A stretch of DNA of 64,000 nucleotides from the NCBI RefSeq assembly GCF_008831285.2, contig NC_045143.1, positions 4,163,503 to 4,227,502 of the forward strand. Reading direction: 5' to 3'. Below, one piece after another: positions 25,531-39,232 of this stretch (position 1 is the first letter of the stretch; each line of letters starts with the position of its first letter). This DNA comes from Nymphaea colorata (lineage: Eukaryota; Streptophyta; Magnoliopsida; Nymphaeales; Nymphaeaceae). The notes under the pieces were generated by a model. The model was given only the letters and a program-made list of their open reading frames with translations. It was not told where the DNA came from and did no database searches. The position numbers and the translations under genes are program-made.

Positions 25531-27541
25531 TCAGGTCTCTGGCGGAAGGTATTGAGCAAACTCTTGACACTTCTGAGTAAGTTACAGAAACACACAATAT
25601 ATCATGTATTCAAAATTTTTTCCTTCCCAACATTGTTTGCCTCAAGTAAATGAAAAAAAGTTCCCCATGTCAAGGGGTTAACAAAATTCAATAAATTACA
25701 AAAATCAATGTTTCACTTATTAGACGGCCGTTGCAAATGACATTGCTCATAAGTAAACAGTCTTTTAGGAAATATAAACTGGAAAAAGAAAAAACACCAA
25801 ATGAAGGTTACGCCATCACAATCTCAAACCTCCAGATGACCATAAGTGCAGGAACCTGGCTGGAACATAGAATCTGGAACCAAACTATTGGCAAGACTTT
25901 ATGATTTGCTCTCCACATCATACAGATCGGTTCTGAAGTTTAAGTCAAGGAAGAAAAAGGGAAATACACAATGTAGCATTGTCAGAGAATATACATCAAA
26001 AGCATCAAACACACATGCATTACCATGTTAAAATTTCCAATGCTAGAGAAGCAAAAGAGATAAAAATCGCATAGCTTCATAAGACAATGAAGGCAAGTAA
26101 TCAGCTATCATGTGTTATATGGCCTCTGGTCACTCGGCAATATATAAAAAGAAACCATTTCTCCACAATAACAGATTATGTTTATGCCCATTAAATCTCC
26201 CACAATGGAGTCACCCCAGGAATGAAACAACACTTGGGCTCTGGAAAACATACTTGTTAAGTGCAGCGAAGATCACCATGAATGACACTTTATCTGTCAG
26301 ACATCAGCCATGGTACCACCACAAATGTATTATAGTTTCCTTCCATCATTAGGCATTGCATATTGCTAAGCACAAATGTCAACAAGGCATCAATCTACAA
26401 ATTTTTCAGAAAGTAGCAGCAATTGAGGCCATTACAAACTACGTTGAACAGTAACCAGTATTCAGAAAGTAGCTTCCACTACGCCTTTTTTTTTCTGGCA
26501 ACCATCAGCTTCCCTGTTTCCCAACAATGACTGGCAATGAAAGCATTTTCATCCTATTTGCTATGGACACTGTACACTTTCCGCTACCAGTGAGGTTAAG
26601 CTGAATGTGGTCTCAGCAAATCATCCAGATCAACAACAGGAACAGGACGTATGATTTGTTTGAAGGCATGGTGGCCTATCTATAACTGGTATCTCTGCAA
26701 ATTTCATTGGTCAGTTCATTTCTCATGTCATTCAGCTTGACCTAGAGCAATGCAAACAGGTTTCCATCTGTTCTCTATCTTTCCTTGATCGTTTGATGTG
26801 CTGAATTTAATCAAATGTTGCGTTCAATATATTTAGATTATCTTAATTCAAACCATTTACATCCCTAATTTTCCTGGATACATGCACCAGAAGAAAGACA
26901 TGATACATGTACAAGAAAATGTCACATTTAGAACAAACGTAAACATGCTGAGGCAAGAATTTTGAGATGAAGACGTGTACTACACATATGCATGGAATGT
27001 AAAAAACAGAAAATGTGGCAAGATGATAATATGCATATGAAGAAGCAACAGGAGTTATATCTGTCGTAAGCAATACTATTACGGAAAATTTTGATAGTTT
27101 AACTTTGTGAAGAGTATACTCTTCAGATTTTTAATGCATGTTTAATTAGCAGGCAACACTATAATGAAGAATGCCACTAAGAACAATAGTTAGCTGAAGC
27201 TTTATGAATGAAATTCGAGTTTACAACAGATTAATATGGAAAAGGTTATACCATTTTGATCAGTAGACTGAAGCAACTGTTAAATTGAGGAGGTTCGCCT
27301 CTGGGAAGCATGAACCACATTTTTTTGCAAAAGAACTAGGATTTTAGATAACTGCAAAGTTGATATGGCATGGGCTACAACAGATATCAATTATTCATAT
27401 AGTCACCAATAACAGCTTTGTGGATATAAACATCAGCAAAAGGTATACCTTTCATCAACCATGCAACTTCAAGACAGCTGATACATATTCACATTTCTAG
27501 GTTCTATCATATTGATCAGAGAAACAGGTTCAACTGTACAT

Positions 27542-27578
<37 letters not shown>

Positions 27579-29062
27579 TATGTATATACATATACAAATG
27601 ACTGAAGTAATTTGATGTCTGATTCTGCCCTATATGATATGGCCAATTGATAGAAATACTCCATTGCCAGTCTGTGTGTCATATATTAAGTTATCATACT
27701 AAATAGGCATCACATTCAAGGAATGAGATTCATTTTAAAGACGTATTGACGGTGAAATGGTATACACAATTTACTCATGGAACTCAAAATCTAGTGCTAG
27801 AGGATGTGGAGGATTGAATACTCTTCAAGGCATAACATTGAAAATATTCATTGGATGAGCAAATTCCAAAACAAACCTCATGTATCTTGAAGAATGAAGC
27901 TACGACTTCCAAGATATATGCATAAAACATAAAGACAATTACAATAGCAGAGGACAAGCACTATTCCTGTGCTGCAACAGAACTAATAGAAACCAAGCGC
28001 TACTCGTTTGCAGCTCAAGGTTTCGATGATGAAGAAATCTATGTTTGGGACGGCACAAGGAAATTGAATTTAGTTGTTTTTTTTTTTTTTGCAAAAAATG
28101 AAAATAATGTAAACATAAGCATGCCTAGATCGAGATATGCACAATAACACCAGGAACAGGCAACTCAAGTAGCCAATTTTCAATTTGTCATCCTGTCCAT
28201 CATTAGACATGATGATGATGCTCTTTCAGCCAAAGAGAACAATAAATTAAATTTCAGTATATCCCCGTGCCAAACGACTAACAAACTTTGCACATGCGAA
28301 CTTTACATTCCAGTTATCAGTTCCTTGGACGAGGTCCATTAGTTGCATAAACATCGATCGCTTGAGCTGTCAAGCTCTACCTTATTGACCATGCTGCAGA
28401 ACAAGATCAAAATTTAACGGCAAGGGTATACGTCAAACTTCAACCTAAAATTGATCCTCTCGTGATAAAAGAACTATTGCTTCGCGATTTCCATATGACA
28501 ACGAGACAAGCAATACCAACATAGAAAGGCAATTCAAGCTGGAAACAAGTTATGTAAGAAAGGTAGCCTAGTTCAGAAAAGAGAGTTAAAGAACCAATTT
28601 ACAGGGAACAATCATTGCAGTCAGACATGTAGCAAAAGGATACACTAAGTAAAAACCATGAAGAAACCCCCCTGCCAGAACAGCCGTGAACAATCGATCC
28701 CGAACGACCGGGTTCCTCCGAAGTCCTATCCTAACTGCATACCAAATAAAACAAAAGGTAAAACAAATACCCACATAATATTAACCCCAAAAAATGACAA
28801 ATATCAAATTTGATGGTAACAGCGCCATCATGGTGACAGAAAACCTGGTAGATTCCAAAAGACCTTAAATAAAGGACAAAGAGAAGAGAGAATTGGGGTG
28901 AGAAGATATGTACTGAGTGGAAGAATGGGTGCATAAATCAGGGGCGCAAGGAACTTCAAAGGTGGTCCCCTGTTCTGCTTCTTCGCGACTACTCCTTCTC
29001 TGCTCATAAAAAAGCCAGCCAAACGAAAGAGAGGAACCATGAGAGAGAGAGAGAAACCATGC

Positions 29063-29098
<36 letters not shown>

Positions 29099-29129
29099 AC
29101 CCAACAGAGACATCCGAACGGGTCGCCAT
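25531..29129 (-). CDS. Small membrane-like protein, 3' end uncertain
   Basis: Proposed exons: 29129-29101, 28999-28914, 28734-28646 and, tentatively, 25572-25531. The first three join in frame to 68 codons. The start ATG lies in strong context (CCATGG). The protein reads MATRSDVSVG, then EGVVAKKQNRGPPLKFLAPL, IYAPILPLIRIGLRRNPVVR, and DRLFTAVLAGGFLHGFYL. It has two short hydrophobic stretches separated by an Arg-rich turn, as in small organellar or ER membrane proteins. An alternative start inside exon 2 (ATG at 29007-29005, read through the AG) is possible. The tentative last exon adds 13 residues and TGA in the right phase, but the donor TTA|GTGTAT is weak and other exons may be missed in the 3-kb intron. 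Function not recognised. The start codon lies head-to-head with RAN. Confidence 0.5.
27544..27576. repeat. (TA)n microsatellite
   Basis: A run of about 16 TA units lies in the long last intron proposed for the minus-strand small gene. It has no coding meaning. Confidence 0.9.
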
Positions 29130-29903
29130 GGCAAGGGAAAACAAGAGACCGGAGCACCTTCTCCCCTGTCTCTCTGACGTTGCGTAGAGAACTTCGCTCG
29201 CTCCAACTCCTCTTTCTTCTGCTCGTTGGTTCCGGATCTGTCCATAAAATATGACAAAATGATTATACCCAACAAGCGTACTTTCCTTTCCCCCTAATTC
29301 ATAAATACGTCCTATAGTTATATTAATTTAACATCACCGCCCTTATTTATTCATTATCTCAAAAAAACACCCCATTTGGGGCAATTCATTTGAAATATTG
29401 CACCCAATATTCATTTAATTATGTCAAACCCCTTGAGACGGCTTTAACTTTTATGTAGGTTGTTTTTAATTATGTCAATCAAGTTGTGAGGAATTTTTAA
29501 TTAAGGATTGCACAAATTAGAACCCGATGGATTGCATGATTCTGAATGAATCCAAATTGAATATGAGCGTGACCGGAAATATTTGCAGATGGAAGCCAAC
29601 GTCATTGTTTGGTTTTGTAAAAGTACTTCCATTCCAAGACGAATGCACACCAATTCAATTCCGATAGAGTCGGATCTGGTAATACTTAATCAGACCCGAT
29701 CCGACCCGTTTATCTGGGCGGGATCCGAGGTCAGAACCGTACCGAGAGATGGACGGCTGTTATAGTCGCGTCCATTCAAAGCGATCTGCTGGCTCGGGTA
29801 TAAGAGGTCGACCGCCGCTTCACTGCGGCCAAAGGCACCCGTTGTCCCTCGTTGCATTCCGAAGACGAAACCCTAGAGAGAGCAGAGAAACCCTCAGAGG
29901 CTA
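29130..29903. promoter_or_regulatory. Shared head-to-head promoter region
   Basis: Only 774 bp separate the start codons of the minus-strand small gene and RAN. A TATA-like GTATAAGA lies at about 29798-29804 on the plus strand, followed by a telo-box-like AAACCCTA at 29868-29875 and a second AAACCCT at 29888. The minus-strand side shows no clear TATA. The layout suggests a bidirectional promoter; this is inference from spacing. Confidence 0.5.
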
Positions 29904-29907
29904 ATGG

Positions 29908-29941
<34 letters not shown>

Positions 29942-32900
29942 CTCTCTGTCGTTTGATCGTCTATCTTGGGTCTTGGGTCCTGATCGATCGATCTTCGGAT
30001 GTCCGCTGTAGCAAAAAGTCTTCTTCTTCGTCGTCGTTCTTTATTCTCTCTTTTCTTGTTCTTTCGGGGAGGTAGATCTCCTCGATGAGGAACATGTTTT
30101 GTTTTTCGTCATTTTGGTTGATCGACGTCTGGGTTCTCAAGGTTTTTCTTTTTGGGCTTTCATTTTCTTCACATTTTGGAACTTTTCTTTACGTGTCATG
30201 ATTTTTGGATGCGGTGAGTTAGTTTCTGTATTTAATAGGGTTGCGTTCCAGTGGATGTCTGCGTCTGATTCTTTTATTTTATCGGCCTTTTCTAGAGTTT
30301 GAGTTTGGCTCTGTGTTGCTGTTGATATTGATATCGTCTGTGCCGTTTTCTTCTCTAATGGATTCTTGCCTACTTAAGCGTTTTTTTTTTTTTGCTCTTT
30401 TCGCTGATGTTTGGATTTTCGGTTTCATAGGCGTTGCCTAATCAGCAACAAGTTGATTACCCAAGCTTTAAGCTTGTTATTGTTGGTGATGGTGGAACAG
30501 GTAACTGTCGCCTTCTCTCTAACACACACATACACGTTTATAGACACATAAGTTGGTCTCTAAATCTCGCTTATTTGAATCCTGAACAGGGAAAACTACA
30601 TTTGTCAAGAGGCATCTGACAGGAGAATTTGAAAAGAAATACGAACGTAAGTTGCTTTTACATTTTCCTGGTCTCGTTTAATTACCACAGCGGTAATTTT
30701 CTAAAATGGGAGATCGTTTGCTGTTGTGATCTTGATTTCCGATTATCATTAGGGTGTAAATGTCATTTAAGAATGTTATCGTGGTTGGCCTTGCTCCCTA
30801 TCTCTAACTGATTGATGATTGAGAATATTACTTCATGTCTCTGCAGCTACCATTGGTGTTGAGGTTCATCCGTTGGATTTCTTCACAAATTGTGGGAAGA
30901 TCAGATTTTATTGCTGGGATACCGCTGGGCAAGAAAAATTTGGTGGCCTTAGGGATGGATATTAGTAAGTACTAATTTATCAGTTGGACGTATATAAAGA
31001 ATTTATTGCTTGTTAATTTTGAATCTCATTAGCGCGTGGAGTTTGGGGATTCAATGTTGAGCTTCCAGTACTAATTTAATTTTAGTTGTTTTCCCACTTA
31101 TTTGATTGGAGACATAGCTCTTTATGTTGATTTGTTGACCTTATGTGCTTATTATGCATTGTTTAGTTAGAATGTTGTGCTCTGTTAACTGTTTTCAATA
31201 TTTCTGCCTCGTTGCTCTGGTCAGTTAAATTTTTTAAGATTGGGAAGACTTCTATTGCTGTTTTATTTGCTAGAACCTAGAAATGTATACTTAGATTGGG
31301 TGGTGAATGCATAAGATTGTTTATACTGTTACATGTCTGGCATGAAGATCTCAAAGTTCATTGAATATTTTGGGCTCATAAAAGCTCACAATGGTTTGGT
31401 CCCATTGGCAACTGAAATGTGACTGGTGTCGATGATCAGGATGAAAGTTAGGCTGAGCACGATCTTATTCTCTCTGAATGGGCTGTCGTCTGCATTATTA
31501 TAGCAAGTTCTTTGGCTTGTTTTGGTGATCGGGATTTGTTCCAACTCAGCTGTACTAAGCTTAAACACTCTTCTATTAAGCTTTTACTGTTATCGTTTTT
31601 TTTCTTATTTTTGATAATTGCCAAACTGTGGCAACATGAAATTAGTATAAGAAATCGTATATTTCTGGAATGCAGCTAGTGTTGGACGGTAGTCCTTCTG
31701 TCATGATTAATTTTTCCCTTGCTTGATACTTGTATTGATGAATCACTTTCCTTAACATAAGTCCAGTAATTATCAGAAGTTGCAATTTTGGTGCAGATCA
31801 GGAGTTTTATCTCTTGAAGTTCTTTGATACTTCTTATTCTATCTTGTGTTATTGTCTTGATTGGTGCTTCAAGCCCCTGCCCTTTCTGGATTGCCTTGCT
31901 GAGGAACCTAGTCATCCATGAATCTTTTTACTTATCTAATCAACGGGTCAAGTTATTACACTCTTGAGTGGAAACCTTAGCCTACTACATCTCTTTTGAT
32001 TTCCTGACAGTAACATGTTAATGTAGCTTTTCTGATTGAAATTTAAGAAGTTGCGAAGGTAGACTGTATGCACAGTCTGCAGCTTGCGAAGTTTAAGTTC
32101 TGATCAAATTGTAAAATCAATAGAAGATGATACTTTAGTGGATGGCTTTTGTACAATTCTGTTTAGAATCAATTGTGAATCAACAGTCACATCTATTGAG
32201 GTTTTTGAGTGTTTGTAGTTTCAGTTGGATATTTTCAATGAAATGTAAGTCAAATCTGAAGTTTGAAGGCTCTTGGCTCAGTTTTCTGTTTGTATAACTT
32301 GTTTTGTTAATAGTAATCTTCCTGGCTGATAATTCTGGACAAAGTTTGTATCTTATTCGAAACGTGACAATAGATGAGCCACTATGTCATGAGAGGTTGT
32401 ATATAGGCAGCTGAGTAGTTATGGATGTATTATTGACCATTGTGTCTATTCCATGCCCCTAACCTAATTGTCCACGTTCCTTTATAAGCTTATTTGGTAT
32501 AACTTTGCTACACATGCATCCACAGTATTTTGCACCTGCATTCAAGTGATTGTGGCTAATTGCTTAGGTGTTAAAGCGTGGACTAGTGCACACCTAGGCG
32601 CTGATTTGATATGATTTCTGTTTGAAATGATCCAAGTGAAATACTCTATAAGGTTTATAACTGAAATAGTTTATAAGAAATGCAAGCATTGTCCAGTATG
32701 TAAACAAGAATGTTGTGTTTTCTTTTGTGTATCAAACTAAGGCATAAGCTAGAACAGAACAACACAGTTTTCCAGTATCGAAACAAGCTGGAAATGTACT
32801 GTTAGTCTGTCATGTAACAAAAACCAAACAGTTTTTCATGTTTTGCTTTTTGGTTTTACTTACAGAGTATAATCTTTCAATTAGAACATAACAGAACAGT

Positions 32901-34620
32901 TTTTCAAGTTTTACTTGGAATAGAAGCTTTAATTATTTAATTGTTAACATAACTAAAGTCATTTTTTTTGCCTAGGAGTGCCAGGCAGTGTGCTGCCTGA
33001 GCGCCTTGACAACTATGCCATCTTCCCTTTATACATGCATGTATAAGCTTCTTTGATATGACTTTGCTATACATGAAGTCGCAGTATTTTTCACCTGCAT
33101 TCAAGTGACTGGCTCCTCTATATATATATGTATGTATATGTGTATATGTATGTATGTACTGTGTGCATGTATGTATTTTGTCAGACCTTGGAAATGGAGG
33201 AAAATTATCTTTGCTTGCAACCTAAGTCCAACTTCTTACTTTTCATCATCAAGCACATGCTTCTCTAATGTTGTGAATTAGATTCATAGATCTTTTGGAA
33301 ATTGTTATTTTGAGCAAAAGCAGGATATGCTGAGACAAAAACTCGAGTGTTTTTTCTGTTACCACTAAATTCATTTTGTGCATGGATGGCATTTGGAGAT
33401 GGACTTTCTCCTCTCTCCCAGTCAAAATTTGCATGTAACAAAATGTCAGTTGCTTTCTTATTATCAGATGATTGCTGAGATCACTTCTTGTAGTATGAAC
33501 CTTTCTTTGACAAATTCTGACATCAGCGATCCTAGGTTATTGAAATAGATCAAATTGTTGACCATACATTTTATGGTTTTGTTTTGCAGCATTCATGGAC
33601 AGTGCGCAATTATTATGTTTGACGTCACCGCAAGGCTTACATACAAGAATGTTCCTACCTGGCACAGGGATCTTTGCCGGTAAACTTTTAACATGCATAC
33701 GTGGGAAACCTTTCATCCTTCTTAGTGTTGATCTTTAACAACCTTATTTTTATTCAGGGTCTGTGAGAATATACCCATTGTTCTTTGTGGTAACAAGGTG
33801 GATGTGAAGAACAGACAAGTTAAAGCAAAGCAAGTTACTTTCCACAGGAAGAAGAATCTTCAATACTATGAAATTTCTGCCAAGAGCAACTACAATTTCG
33901 AGAAGCCTTTCCTGTATCTTGCGAGAAAGCTTGCAGGGTGAGTTTCTTGTGAATGTTTCTTTCTAATGCTTTTTTAGTTTGTCATGAGGAAACCTGTTGC
34001 TGATATTCTATTCGACAGGGATCCCAATCTGCATTTTGTCGAATCTCCTGCCCTTGCTCCTCCAGAAGTGACAATTGACATGGTGACACAGCAAAAGTAC
34101 GTCTTTTTTAACTATTACTTGCTTAATGTGGGTTTGAGTCAATAATGAGAACGGTGACTACTCTGGGGCTCATATAGCCCGAAAGGCAGGGGTGTTCAAA
34201 TTAATTATTAAATTCAAATGTTTGATAAATTTTAATTTGAGACAACCTAGATAGTCTTTCTCTAGCAAAAATTTTGCCTTTTGTAGATGGGGAAAACAAC
34301 AGGTAAAAAATATTTTCATGTTTAGTTAGATGATATGCTAGAGGGATGAGGTGGCTTAGTCAACACAAACGATTTTTATCTCGTAGATTGATGGGGAAAT
34401 TTTGTCTCAAAAATAGCAAAGAGGAGCCAAAATGTAAAAAATTTTGATAGATAGAACTAAGAGTACCTGTCTGCCTAGTTTTCGCACTAGCCTTTGTAGA
34501 TAGTTCTGTTACTAATCTCTTGCAAATTGATACGTCTGTTGTTATTTCAGGCATGAGGACGAGTTACTGCAGGCTGCAGCACAACCCCTTCCTGATGATG
34601 ATGATGATGCCTTTGATTGA
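29904..34620 (+). CDS. RAN: Ran small GTPase (nucleocytoplasmic transport, spindle assembly)
   Basis: Exons: 29904-29906, 30431-30500, 30590-30646, 30847-30964, 33590-33679, 33758-33937, 34019-34096 and 34551-34620. They give 221 codons plus TGA, the plant Ran length. The first coding exon is the ATG alone, followed by the splice donor. Ran-GTP controls importin/exportin cargo loading at nuclear pores and mitotic spindle assembly. Seen: P-loop GDGGTGKT (residues 20-27), effector loop [59 protein letters not shown], and the acidic tail [10 protein letters not shown]. All nucleotide-binding motifs are intact. Intron 4 (30965-33589) is 2.6 kb and holds nothing recognisable. Intron 1 begins GTGACTCTCTCT, a (CT)n tract next to the donor. 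The telo-box in the leader is typical of housekeeping and growth genes. Confidence 0.97.
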
Positions 34621-36833
34621 TGACCTTTCTGTAGTTTACAGTGGTCTGGGGTTGCCTTTATCCTTGGTTTTTGCTTGTTGCCTGAGTGATATTATGACAT
34701 ATGAAAGTTTTTACTCAGAAACTATTATTAAATTGAAGTCTCTGAGTTTTATAAGAGAGCGTTTTTAGTGTATCAAATGCTCGAGTGGAAAAGTAAAGAA
34801 GAGCCTTGCTTGCGCCTTGGGTATGGGAGGTATCTCTCTCTTTAGCATAAAACTCGAGAACCTTGCTCAGACACGCTTTTGCTGGTGGTACCAACCCAGA
34901 TTTAGGTGCTCAAGTTGAATTTGGATCCTTCCTCTTACATTTAAAACATTTTCTTAGCGGTTTGTTTGGTCTGCAAGAGAAGGATTGGTGCTATAGTTAA
35001 AGTGTACTCTACGACCGGTTATTTCCTGCTTGTAAAAAAAATGGGGCCTTTGAATGCGTTTTTTCAATCCTACGAACCGTTGATCAGCCAGTGGGATATC
35101 GTCGCTGTTTTTTTGGTCTAGAAACGAAGTATGCGATAATACCATACAGAGGTTTTAGCTGAGCCGCTGTTGGCATTACGTTACGTGGGGAGGCAACATA
35201 AAAACATTATTAAGGTGCGGGGCAACCACATTATAAGAGGACCCGCGAATCTCATACAATTCAAACTTTGTCACTGCGGTTTCATGAATGTGAAGGTGGA
35301 CTTATGTGGACGATTTCGTTTGCACCAAGTGAAAAGGGAACGTGGAACTTTTACTGGAAAATAATGTCCTTGGCACAATTCATGCCACTTGCCTAACAAA
35401 TACACAGCAGGGCTGTTCACACGCTCTCGAGTTTGTGGATCTAACACATGTTCTGAATGGACCGGTATGATTGAAGAAGAAATGGTCGTGACGAAGCAAG
35501 TGTTTGATCGCAGAACAAGTATGAACACACAATAATTTTTGACAGAATTTTTAGTTCAGTTAGGGCGACGGTAGTTGAACTTTATTCATCAAATAGACGG
35601 CTTGCAAGCACCTGCCAACCATCTCCGTACCTGTATGCTACAGAGTTCCTGTCTGACCGCATCCTGGTCAAGGAAGAAGATGTGAATACGGTGCCTTTTT
35701 CACAAGTTCAGGCTTTCTTTACCAGTCCTCACTGATATGGAAGATCAGATAACGGCTTTCCCATGTCATTTTTGAGAACGAAACTATTACCTTGGCGTTT
35801 GCAGCTCATCTCGTATGTTAGGTACTTTACTAAATTAAAATTTTCATTTTACCTTGAAATACTCCATTTTTTAAAAATTGGATTGGATTTACTTGAATAC
35901 TGCTCGAGCTTATTCCACTTTTTAAACGCTTGCCTCGAGCATGCTAATTCAGAAGAAGTGAAAGTTGGGACATAGAAGACTATAATACTGTTCAATTTGC
36001 AAAGGACTCCTTGTTTTACATGCTCAGTGACCAGGTGAGATACCAGCTACGCTTGTCCTTGACCAGATGACCAAAAAAATTACATTATTATGGACCAATA
36101 ATTAGTCTTCAATATAATTGTTGTTGTTTAGTCTGTAGAAACATTTCCTTGAAGCATCACGCTCTTCCTGAGAATTCAGTTCCTCAGGACATTTCTTACG
36201 TGGTTGGCTGAGTGCTGTGAACAGATTCGAGGTTGTGAATGATTATGTAATTTCCTGTATCGTCAGGTATAGCAGTAGTAGCCTGCACCATGAAATTAAT
36301 GATCAGGAAGAAGCCATTAGCCATGTGATGTGATGACGAATTGCAAACTCCGTGGAGGCACAAGGATACTGACGGTGGACTATGCAGACAGACAAGTTCA
36401 CTGCAAACTTGTTTGGTGGTGGACTTATACTATGGAAGGAAAGGCAAAAAAAATGGAGAGGAATCAAGCCAGGACCCGCGCAACGGCATTCCTCTGTCTC
36501 TTGGCAGGTATCAGGGTGCAAACAAATGAGTTTTAAGCTAATATCCTGTTCGCGAGCTGAATAATTATCTTCAGATTCAGATCACTCAAGCAAAATCTGT
36601 GATAAGTTCGGATTGGTTACTTGAATTCATTATGTACATTCAAGCTCAGCTGATGAGGTTATCCTAAAGTGAATAAAAACTATATATTTCACTGTTGGAC
36701 CCATCAGGGGTCGATTCACCACAATTTCCTGTACCACCTCAAGTGCAAGCTGGGCCTGCAAACGTAAGCCCAATAATCTAAATGCGGGTTTTGCTTTCAT
36801 GTATAGGTTAGAATATTGTAAGATCCTAGGCTT
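34621..36833. other. Spacer between RAN and the laccase segmental duplication
   Basis: The RAN 3' UTR occupies the left few hundred bases. The rest is AT-rich, with no recognisable gene, RNA or paired terminal repeats. Confidence 0.55.
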
Positions 36834-37370
36834 TGGTTCAATGATTAGGTTGATTTCCCAATAATTTACATAGTAAATTAAGGTATACTACTGCAATTAA
36901 AATGAATTAATGGCTCACACTCTAGTAGCACTTGAGGAAATAACTCATTAAGCCATTACATCCTGGAACTCAAATTTTTGAGTCTTGATAAAATCATAAC
37001 CACATAGATGAAATGAGACCTGAAGGCTCATAGGTGAGACAAATTTCCTAAACTCTGAGCACTACCACATAGTTCTATTTGTGTATTCTCTATCCGATTG
37101 TAATAAATTTTGTGGTGTAAAGATCGCCAACTAAAAAAAAAAAAAAAAACCACCAACTTAAAGGTGTCCGTTTGTTGGCGTTGTAAGTTACTTTACACAT
37201 GCCCATTATTTATGAATCCTTCAATCGGTTGGACTCGTACTCGTATGAAGCACAGGTACACCGAAGTATTCAATCATTCATGCAGTGACTCAAATTTTAC
37301 GGTGGAGTTTGGTGAGTAAGTGTCAAAAGAAAGGGACATGGAGGGATCCACGCTCCTCTGGAATTCCTAA

Positions 37371-37601
37371 TTAGGTCGCGTTTGATTACCATGGATCTCA
37401 GATTCGCAGTGATCTGAGATCTGCAGTTTTCATGTCCGACCTCCTCTCCAATCCAAGTTCAAATCCATGTTTTTTACATTAAAGAGTAGATCTGAAATCT
37501 AAATTAGGGGTGGATGCTGAAATCCACAGTTTGATTTCAGCTATCATGGAGTTGAGATTCTCCTTGGATCCGAGATCCATGAGAAATCAAAAGCAACCTA
37601 A
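37371..37601. repeat. MITE with TTAGGT-GC-TTTGATT inverted ends, copy A
   Basis: The left end TTAGGTCGCGTTTGATTACC and the reverse complement of the right end, TTAGGTTGCTTTTGATTTCT, match. Both lead into CATGGATCTC-G. Length is 231 bp. An equivalent element sits at 54263-54493, so the insertion predates the segmental duplication. Confidence 0.7.
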
Positions 37602-38801
37602 GAGTTGAAAGCAGTGGGCTAATGAGAGATGGCTCTAAAGCGGCCGTCTACTCTTCATGAGTCTTGCTTGCCTTTATAACCTTTATGTCTGATTAATTTA
37701 CGAGACATTATGACTTCAGTAGACACTAGTGGTTGTGATTTGCATCTACCATTCAAACATGAGAAAAATCATCCATAGACAGATCTATCTCTCAAGGTGT
37801 GGTCGAAGTCATGAGGGGTCAATTTAGAATTGATTTCCTCGGGCACATGCTCAGTTGCGTAAAACTGATTGGTTCTCAAATAACAGCACTGTTTTTGTTT
37901 TTCGAACAGCAGCATGGAAACGTTACTTTCAAGATGGAGCTGGGGTTAGGCTTGCATACTCATAATGGTGCACATGAACTCATACTTCAAAATTCACTAC
38001 AGGACTGGTATTTTTGATCCCAGAAGTAAACCCATACAACGTGCTACCCTGAGAGGAACATAGTAAAATTGATGTCAGAAATTAATAAAGCCTATTAAGT
38101 ATGGATCAGGATCCACGGACCACGCTCGAACAATGAGTAGATAGACAGGTGCATCTCTAACCCGATTAAAAGCTAACAATTATAGCGGACAGTCTTGAAT
38201 TCCAACAGTTAGATCAATTCGGAAAGCAGTTTGGTCCTTTGTTAATGTTTAATATAATAACTAGGTTTTGGAGATTGTGATACACAGTTTGGCAGCTTAT
38301 GTACTGGCGATCTAATCCAATGCATGGTGCTAGGAAAAGCTTTCTTGTGCATATATGGTCTTGTTACGTTGGCCTGAGAAGGACATACGCTGCCATGACC
38401 CATTTTGGTGGCTGCTCCAAGACGGTATGGTCCATTATACTGGTCGTCAATCTATGTCAGATTATATAGCTCCAGTTTACATAATATTTCAGTGATAAAC
38501 CAAAATTATATTTATTCCTTTTCCTACTCCAAGGAGTTGTGGGCTTTCTTTTACCAATCGGGACCCTCCCTTCACCACCTCCATGCGGATACTGCCGTTG
38601 ACTTCTTAATCTGAGAGCTCGGTTCATTCCAGTTCTTAGCTAGAGTGCGTGCTACGGAATTCAAGAACAGAACACCACATAAAGGCGAACCATTTTTGGC
38701 ATGTAAACGTTTGCTGGTTAAAAGTGTCTGCCATTGTAGTCAAATAAGCAGTATACTGAGCTCAGAATAATACTGGTTCCTATCCAACTTTGCATGGTCA
38801 G

Positions 38802-39232
38802 CTATGTCACATATGTACGGGTTCGGTACTAATCATTTTTAAAAAACTTGGGTGCAGAGGTACGACCGTGTATATATATATATAAATAATAAGAAATACT
38901 TAGAAAATATGTATCAAAATAAAAAATATACATCAACATAAACAAATAAATAACATAGAAAATATATATCAACGGCTCTTGCAGTAGTGTGTTTAAGAAA
39001 CCTATGGAAAACTTTAAACATATGGACAACCAAGCAACCCCCTAGTCAAATTTGAACATCAATCGAATTTACACATCAAAAAAATAGAATAAAAAGTAAG
39101 GTGGAAAAAATTAAATCAAAGTAAAATTAAGCAGTTTGGATCTATAGGAACCCAAGTGTCAAAGTACCTATTTTGGGTACGAGTACGGCGACACGAGTAC
39201 GTGGATCTTACTGAAGTACCCACGTGACTTAG
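38802..39232. mobile_element. hAT-like MITE with 8-bp target duplication
   Basis: The 431-bp insert is flanked by ATGGTCAG at 38794-38801 and 39233-39240. Its ends CTATGTCACATATGTAC and (reverse complement) CTAAGTCACGTGGGTAC form terminal inverted repeats. Subterminal GTACGGGTTCGG and GAGTACGGCGACACGAGTAC motifs are typical of such elements. The duplicated segment has the uninterrupted site (CTTGGTCAG near 56541-56549). An 8-bp duplication fits the hAT superfamily. It contains an AT-rich middle and no transposase. Confidence 0.85.
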
